In this document: positions 41,894 to 45,916 of the stretch, piece by piece | Layout of the letters: the number at the start of each line of letters is the position of its first letter | How positions within the stretch are numbered: the stretch's first letter is position 1 | Source: an uncultured Bacteroidales bacterium | GTDB taxonomy: Bacteria; Bacteroidota; Bacteroidia; Bacteroidales; P3 | Length of the DNA stretch: 45,916 bases | Assembly (NCBI GenBank): GCA_944321735.1 | Contig: CALUMK010000022.1 | Span: forward strand, 1-45,916 | Direction: 5' to 3' | Made by a program: the position numbers and the translations under genes | The notes under the pieces: model-generated | Database searches by the model: none | Told to the model about the DNA's origin: nothing | What the model saw: only the letters and a program-made list of their open reading frames with translations

Positions 41894-43777
41894 CTACTCA
41901 TCCATTCCAATCCTCTCTCTTGGGGAAGCCGCTTCAGCCATCTTGCTGTCATTCGGGATAGGAGACTGGGGCATCGGATAGTCCAGCGATTGCAGGAAAG
42001 CCACGATGTCTTCCGAGTTTTCCAGCTTGAGCTTGTTTTTCAGCCTGAATTTAGCCATGCCGATCGACTGGAGCGTGCGCCCCGTCAGATTGGCGACATC
42101 CCGGTTGCTGAGTCCTAAATTGAACAGGACGCAGAGATGCTTCTCGTTAGAGGTGAGATCAGGGCATACCTTGGATAGTTTGGCCAAGAACCCTTTGTCT
42201 ACTTGTTCAAAGTAGAACTCGAAGTCTTTCCATTCTTTTTCCGATGCGATCTGTTTGGCGAGGTTTTCGATTTCGCAGACGATGGATTTTTCCTTGCCCC
42301 GCAGGGTGAACGCTGTCTTCAGCGTCTTCAGGTTCTCGAGTATGGCGTTCTGCAGATGGTTCAGCCGCAAGAAACGGAGCGTGTTCGCGGCAAGCTCCTT
42401 GTTTTTCTGCTCAATGGTTTCTCCGGCCTTTTGCAGTTTCTTTTCCGAATCGGCCTTGATTTGTTCGGATTGCTTCTGGACTTTGGAAAAATGCCGGATA
42501 AGGAAGATAATCAAGAGTGCCAGGATGGCGGATATGCCCGAGAGGCCGAAGATCCACAACATCCGGTTCTGGGCTTTCAGCCTTGTCAGGACCAAGTCGT
42601 TCTGGTTTGCCAGATGCTCTTGTTCATGGCGGTAGTTATTGTATTCAAGTTCCAGCTGGAGCAAGGACTGGCTTTGTTCTGCCGCAAAGGACGAGTCCAC
42701 CATTGTCATGGCCTGGCGCAAACATCCCAAGGCTTCTTTTTCATTTCCCATTTCCTCGTGGCATTGGCTCAGCAGCTTGAGCAGGTCGGCCTGGAGGGAG
42801 AATTTCTTTTCTCCGTCCAGTCTTTTCAGCTGTTCCGATGCCAGTCTGAGGCACTGGGCGTGTTTCCCTTCTTGCAGCAGGCTTTTGGCATAGGCCATTG
42901 TGACGAACCCTTCAAGGTGGTAGTAATTGCCTTGGCGGGTTCGCTCCAAGGCTTCGGAAAAGTACTGGTTTGCTATGTTGAACTGGCCTAAGCCTGCATA
43001 GATGTATCCCATGGCCAGACGGCTGGTAATGGCTTCCGTGCCTTGGTAGTTCTCTGCTTCCACGATCTGGTAGCTCCGGGTGCAGTACGGCAAGGCTTCC
43101 TTGTACATCTGCTTGTCCAGATATGCTGTCCCTATATTGCTGCAAGCCAGATAGATCCCTCTCTGGTCACGGGCATCTTCGTATTCTTGCAGCGCATGTT
43201 TGAAGTATTTGAGAGCTATGTCGATATAAGAGCGGTAGGCGAAAGTGGCTCCGATGCCGTTGAGGCATTTCGCCCGCAAGGAGGCATTGCTGTCTTGTTC
43301 GAAACGTGAGTAGAGGTGCTGGTAGATACGCAAGGCCGAATCGGTCTTTTCGCCATATACCAGGCTCAGGGCCAAATTGGAATAGCTTTCAACCAAAAGG
43401 CTTTTCCATTGCGGGCCGGGATGTTCGTCCATGATTCTTTCCAAGTCCGGGATTACTTTCTGGTTGATTTGTTCGCAGTACTTGTTGCTATCGAGCGAAA
43501 AATACAGGAAACCTCTTCTGACCGCGTAGAAATAACGTTTGTAAACATTTTCTTTTCGGATAGCGTAATTCTCTGCTTGCTTTGAGATTGCGATTTGGCT
43601 ATCCAAAGAAATCCTGCTTTGGAAAGACAGAGCCCGGTCGTAGATGGCAAAACTGTCGGCTTCGTTATGGCGGGGATTGCCAAAGCATAAGCCGGATGAG
43701 AAAAAGAATGTCAGCATCACCGAAACGATGTAACAAAGCATTTCTTTTGCGTTCAGGTTTCCGGTGGGCTTGGGCAT
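41894..43777 (-). CDS. Membrane-anchored TPR protein with C-terminal LuxR-like HTH (second regulator)
   Basis: ATG 43777 (MPKPTGNLNAKEMLCYIVSVMLTFFFSSGLC) starts with a signal-like helix; the longer frame from 43843 covers the promoter region. The 627-residue protein has about seven TPR-like repeats at residues 90-360, a membrane helix IFGLSGISAILALLIIFLIRHF near 425-447, a coiled coil, and a C-terminal HTH (LSKVCPDLTSNEKHLCVLFNLGLSNRDVANLTGRTLQSIGMAKFRLKNKL). It has the same layout as the regulator at 21,043-22,665. It is convergent with the S8 protease gene (18 bases between stops) and may control the secretion cassette; this is inference. Confidence 0.86.
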   Translation of the reverse strand: MPKPTGNLNAKEMLCYIVSVMLTFFFSSGLCFGNPRHNEADSFAIYDRALSFQSRISLDSQIAISKQAENYAIRKENVYKRYFYAVRRGFLYFSLDSNKYCEQINQKVIPDLERIMDEHPGPQWKSLLVESYSNLALSLVYGEKTDSALRIYQHLYSRFEQDSNASLRAKCLNGIGATFAYRSYIDIALKYFKHALQEYEDARDQRGIYLACSNIGTAYLDKQMYKEALPYCTRSYQIVEAENYQGTEAITSRLAMGYIYAGLGQFNIANQYFSEALERTRQGNYYHLEGFVTMAYAKSLLQEGKHAQCLRLASEQLKRLDGEKKFSLQADLLKLLSQCHEEMGNEKEALGCLRQAMTMVDSSFAAEQSQSLLQLELEYNNYRHEQEHLANQNDLVLTRLKAQNRMLWIFGLSGISAILALLIIFLIRHFSKVQKQSEQIKADSEKKLQKAGETIEQKNKELAANTLRFLRLNHLQNAILENLKTLKTAFTLRGKEKSIVCEIENLAKQIASEKEWKDFEFYFEQVDKGFLAKLSKVCPDLTSNEKHLCVLFNLGLSNRDVANLTGRTLQSIGMAKFRLKNKLKLENSEDIVAFLQSLDYPMPQSPIPNDSKMAEAASPRERIGMDE

Positions 43778-43808
43778 AAAAATGGGTTTTTCAATAGGTT
43801 GGTTCTTG

Positions 43809-43816
43809 CAAAGGTA
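43809..43816 (-). promoter_or_regulatory. -7 element (TACCTTTG) of the second TPR regulator
   Basis: Matches TAnnTTTG on the minus strand, about 31 bases before ATG 43777. The TTTG further upstream (43828-43831) is too close to be the -33 box. Confidence 0.45.
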
Positions 43817-43891
43817 CGTTTTTTCTGCAAATATCGCGGCCATGTCCTGAAAAGGTAGATGCCAGAAGCGGCAGGAACAGGAAACATGTCT

Positions 43892-43899
43892 TATCTTTG
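43892..43899 (+). promoter_or_regulatory. -7 element (TATCTTTG) of kamC
   Basis: TATCTTTG ends five bases before ATG 43905, the same spacing as in kamB. No TTG is present at -33. Transcription would begin at or within about 2 bases of the start codon. Confidence 0.6.
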
Positions 43900-43904
43900 C
43901 CCGT

Positions 43905-45653
43905 ATGCAAGCAAATGATTTAAGGAGAAAGATAAGCGGTTTCGATTACATGTTGAAACAGCTGGATTTGCAGTCGGCCGTGGGGCGTGATGCTTTGTCG
44001 GGGCTGGTTTGGCATGGTCCGGGGCAAGAAGAGGGCCTGTTTGTGGAACTGGGAAGGGTCGAATGTCTGAAGAGGTATCTGGCTTCCCGCTCCACGGTTC
44101 CGTTGGACAAGTTCAAAATGAAAATTTCCCAGATCTGGGATATACGTTCTTCATTCAATCTGCTTTTGGAGTCCACGGTTGACGATGTGCAGCTTTTTGA
44201 AATCAAACGTTTCGCTTTGTTGGCGGGTGAGTCATGCCGGTATCTGTCCGAGGTGGTGCAGGCTTGCAGCTTTGCCGACCCTCCTTGCCTTCTCCCGGAT
44301 TTGTCGGAAGTGGTGGCTGTCTTGGATCCCCGGGGCGAGAAGTTGCCGGTCTTCCATGTATACGATGAGTATGATTCCCGTCTGGCCGAAGCACGCAAGG
44401 CTTTGCTGGCGTTGGACCGGGAGGCTTCGTTATCCCAGTTGCAGGACGGGCGGGAGACGTTGGCTGGCAGCGGGGACATGCTGGGAAGGGACGGGGAAAG
44501 CCAGTCTGCGGGCGGCCGGTGGCCGGATAGGACAAATCAGGAGGCCGCTTTGCATAGCGGGGAAAACTTGGAATCGGCAAACAACGGCTTGAAGTCCTTG
44601 GATGCGGCGATATCGCGTTTGCAATCGGAATGCCAGGAATTGGAACAGCATGTGCGGGAAATGCTCTCGATCCGTCTCCGTCCTTTTGTCCCTGTCCTGA
44701 AGGAAGCCTTGGATGCGGTGGCTTATTGGGATTTATTGGTAGCCAAAGCGGGTCTAGCATGGAAATTCGATTTGGTTTTGCCGGATATCCTTGGTCCGGA
44801 ATCACTCCGGAAGAAGGATTGGAACGTGTCTCGGAAGGCGGCGGAGGGGCTGGCAGATATGGTCTTGGCTTACGAGGGTTTGTTTCATCCTATGGTCAAG
44901 GCATTGCTGGAAGCGGAAAAGAACCGTTACCAAGCAGTAGATGTGGCTTTGGCTTCCGGGCCGTGCTTGCTGACAGGGGCTAACATGAGTGGGAAGACGG
45001 TCTTGCTCAAGAGTCTGGCTTTGTCTCAGTGCTTGTTGCAGACGGGGTTCTTGGTGCCGGCGGCTAAGGCGGTCATGCCATTGTTCGATTCTGTGGAGAT
45101 ACTGGTACATGACGGGCAGGACGAGAAGCGGGGATTGTCGTCTTTCGGTGCGGAGATGCAACGTCTCAACGGTGTCCTGGGGCGTTTGAAGAGGGGTGAG
45201 AGGATGTTGTTGTTGGTGGACGAGCTGGCACGGACAACGAATCCTTCAGAGGGGAAAGCTATGGTCTGCGCGGTGTTGGATGCCTTGCAGGAATTGCCTT
45301 GCTGCGCGATGGTGAGCACGCATTACGGGCCTATCACGAACCATGTGCGGCATTTGAGGGTGAGAGGATTCAGGGAGGATTGGGCCTTGGCTCGATTAAA
45401 TCCGGTTGGTTCGGCCCGGAAAGCGGGAGAAAATGCGGAGGCTTCGGGCATGGTTTTGCCAGCGGAGGCGGAAAGATTCGATATTGGCCGGATTCAGTCG
45501 TGCATGGATTATTCCTTGGTGGAGGAAAAACCGGGTGAAATGCCTCCGATGGAGGCATTGCGGATAGCTTCTTTGCTGGGTTTCGATCCGGAAGTGCTGG
45601 GGAAAGCTCGGGCGTATTACGATGCCGAATGCAGGGATTCAGGGAAAGAGTAG
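43905..45653 (+). CDS. kamC: MutS-family ATPase, KamC-like (lysine 5,6-aminomutase reactivase)
   Basis: The 582-residue protein is a MutS-related ATPase without the mismatch-recognition domain. It has a lever/clamp-like helical region, then the ATPase: Walker A TGANMSGKTVLLKSL at about residue 360, the middle motif EKRGLSSFGAEMQRL, Walker B MLLLVDELARTTNPSEG and VSTHYGPI. This short form fits the proteins annotated KamC, partner of KamB in reactivating lysine 5,6-aminomutase; a MutS2-like or other MutS paralogue is the alternative. About 60 low-complexity residues (LQDGRETLAGSGDMLGRDGESQSAGGRW... ESANNGLKS) appear inserted in the helical part. It is probably read from a nearly leaderless message. 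Confidence 0.7.
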   Translation: MQANDLRRKISGFDYMLKQLDLQSAVGRDALSGLVWHGPGQEEGLFVELGRVECLKRYLASRSTVPLDKFKMKISQIWDIRSSFNLLLESTVDDVQLFEIKRFALLAGESCRYLSEVVQACSFADPPCLLPDLSEVVAVLDPRGEKLPVFHVYDEYDSRLAEARKALLALDREASLSQLQDGRETLAGSGDMLGRDGESQSAGGRWPDRTNQEAALHSGENLESANNGLKSLDAAISRLQSECQELEQHVREMLSIRLRPFVPVLKEALDAVAYWDLLVAKAGLAWKFDLVLPDILGPESLRKKDWNVSRKAAEGLADMVLAYEGLFHPMVKALLEAEKNRYQAVDVALASGPCLLTGANMSGKTVLLKSLALSQCLLQTGFLVPAAKAVMPLFDSVEILVHDGQDEKRGLSSFGAEMQRLNGVLGRLKRGERMLLLVDELARTTNPSEGKAMVCAVLDALQELPCCAMVSTHYGPITNHVRHLRVRGFREDWALARLNPVGSARKAGENAEASGMVLPAEAERFDIGRIQSCMDYSLVEEKPGEMPPMEALRIASLLGFDPEVLGKARAYYDAECRDSGKE

Positions 45654-45665
45654 GCCGCCAGTGCT

Positions 45666-45728
45666 TTTGTTTTTTTCCGGGGACTGTGGATAACTTTGTT
45701 GAATTATGGATTCTTATGATTAACTTTG
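45666..45728 (+). promoter_or_regulatory. Tandem promoters downstream of kamC
   Basis: Promoter one: TTTG (45666-45669), 21 bases, TAACTTTG (45691-45698). Promoter two: TTG (45699-45701), 19 bases, TAACTTTG (45721-45728). Both fit the Bacteroides consensus and point into the 81-bp repeats and whatever follows the window. Confidence 0.65.
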
Positions 45729-45739
45729 CAAGTTTTTGA

Positions 45740-45916
45740 ATGCAGTGGCATGGAGGGTTTGGCATGGCTCTCGACTCAATCGGGGCGTTGGTTGCACCGA
45801 AGCCCCTCCGTCTCGGCCATGCTCAAGCAGGGGAACGGCTTGGCATGGCTCTCGACTCAATCGGGGCGTTGGTTGCACCGAAGCCCCTCCGTCTCGGCCA
45901 TGCTCAAGCAGGGGAA
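45740..45916 (+). CDS. Partial open frame of 27-residue tandem repeats, running off the window
   Basis: From ATG 45740, 11 bases after the second TAACTTTG, the frame stays open for 59 codons to the window edge. After MQWHGGFG the product repeats a 27-residue unit starting MALDSIGALVAPKPLRLGHA. Because the 81-base unit is a multiple of three, each copy keeps the frame. It may be a real repeat protein, or only chance openness in a structured non-coding repeat. Not recognised. Confidence 0.3.
   Translation, partial: MQWHGGFGMALDSIGALVAPKPLRLGHAQAGERLGMALDSIGALVAPKPLRLGHAQAGE
45759..45916. repeat. 81-bp tandem repeat, two copies seen, each a long hairpin
   Basis: Copies are identical with period 81 (45759-45839 and 45840-45916, the second cut by the window end). 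Each unit folds on itself: in copy one GCATGGC (45762-45768) pairs with GCCATGC (45816-45822), GAC (45773-45775) with GTC (45810-45812), GGGGC (45782-45786) with GCCCC (45802-45806) and GGT (45790-45792) with ACC (45796-45798). More copies may follow. A related half copy lies upstream of kamB. Confidence 0.9.

Noticed and set aside
43905-45653. DNA mismatch repair MutS
   Set aside because: The protein lacks the mismatch-binding domain and is much shorter than MutS; KamC-like is the better fit.
45759-45916. CRISPR array
   Set aside because: The two units are identical and directly adjacent without variable spacers, and no cas genes are present.

Overview
The window looks like a chromosomal segment of a Bacteroidota (Bacteroidales-type) bacterium. 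Promoters follow the Bacteroides pattern (TTG, about 20 bases, TAnnTTTG). Several very large secreted proteins end in type IX secretion (T9SS) sorting domains, and two membrane-anchored TPR regulators with C-terminal LuxR-like helix-turn-helix domains are present. No rRNA, tRNA or CRISPR array was seen. All family names come from reading motifs; no database search was run.

Positions 1-10,300 are an AT-rich defence island. A minus-strand operon runs hsdR, a GIY-YIG nuclease-like gene, hsdM, an ORF6N/phospholipase-D-like gene and hsdS, from promoters inside two structured repeats (10,270-10,430). Downstream of hsdS lie extra hsdS half genes arranged tail to tail: a truncated 3' fragment (57-365, +) against a half gene (912-358, -), and a half gene (2201-2755, +) against the expressed hsdS (3968-2748, -). 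A short motif, GTCCGCAATT, marks the swap point in inverted orientation, so the target-recognition domains look able to be exchanged by DNA inversion. Between the two tail-to-tail pairs sits a two-gene cassette: a ThsB-like TIR-fold protein followed 8 bases later by a four-helix membrane protein, a candidate compact anti-phage system.

Positions 10,300-26,700 hold a WYL-domain regulator, a CopA-type copper ATPase with two unusual in-frame insertions rich in palindromic DNA, a DUF1703-type ATPase/nuclease, a 1637-residue T9SS protein with a putative operator and promoter, a TPR-LuxR regulator, a MATE exporter, a KamB-like P-loop protein and an AraJ-type MFS transporter. A 192-bp MITE-like element with 20-bp perfect terminal inverted repeats and a 5-bp target duplication lies after the MFS gene; part of it recurs at 24,144-24,240.

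Positions 26,900-41,900 are a secretion cassette: two giant FN3-rich secreted proteins on the minus strand, then on the plus strand two thiol-domain/Omp28-like secreted proteins and a subtilisin-like S8 protease. A second TPR-LuxR regulator follows. The window ends with a MutS-like ATPase best read as KamC, partner of KamB in lysine 5,6-aminomutase reactivation. kamB and kamC share the same promoter-to-start geometry (TATCTTTG, 5 bases, start codon), which implies leaderless mRNAs. After kamC come tandem promoters and at least two copies of an 81-bp self-complementary repeat that is also an open frame of 27-codon units; part of that repeat also occurs just upstream of kamB.
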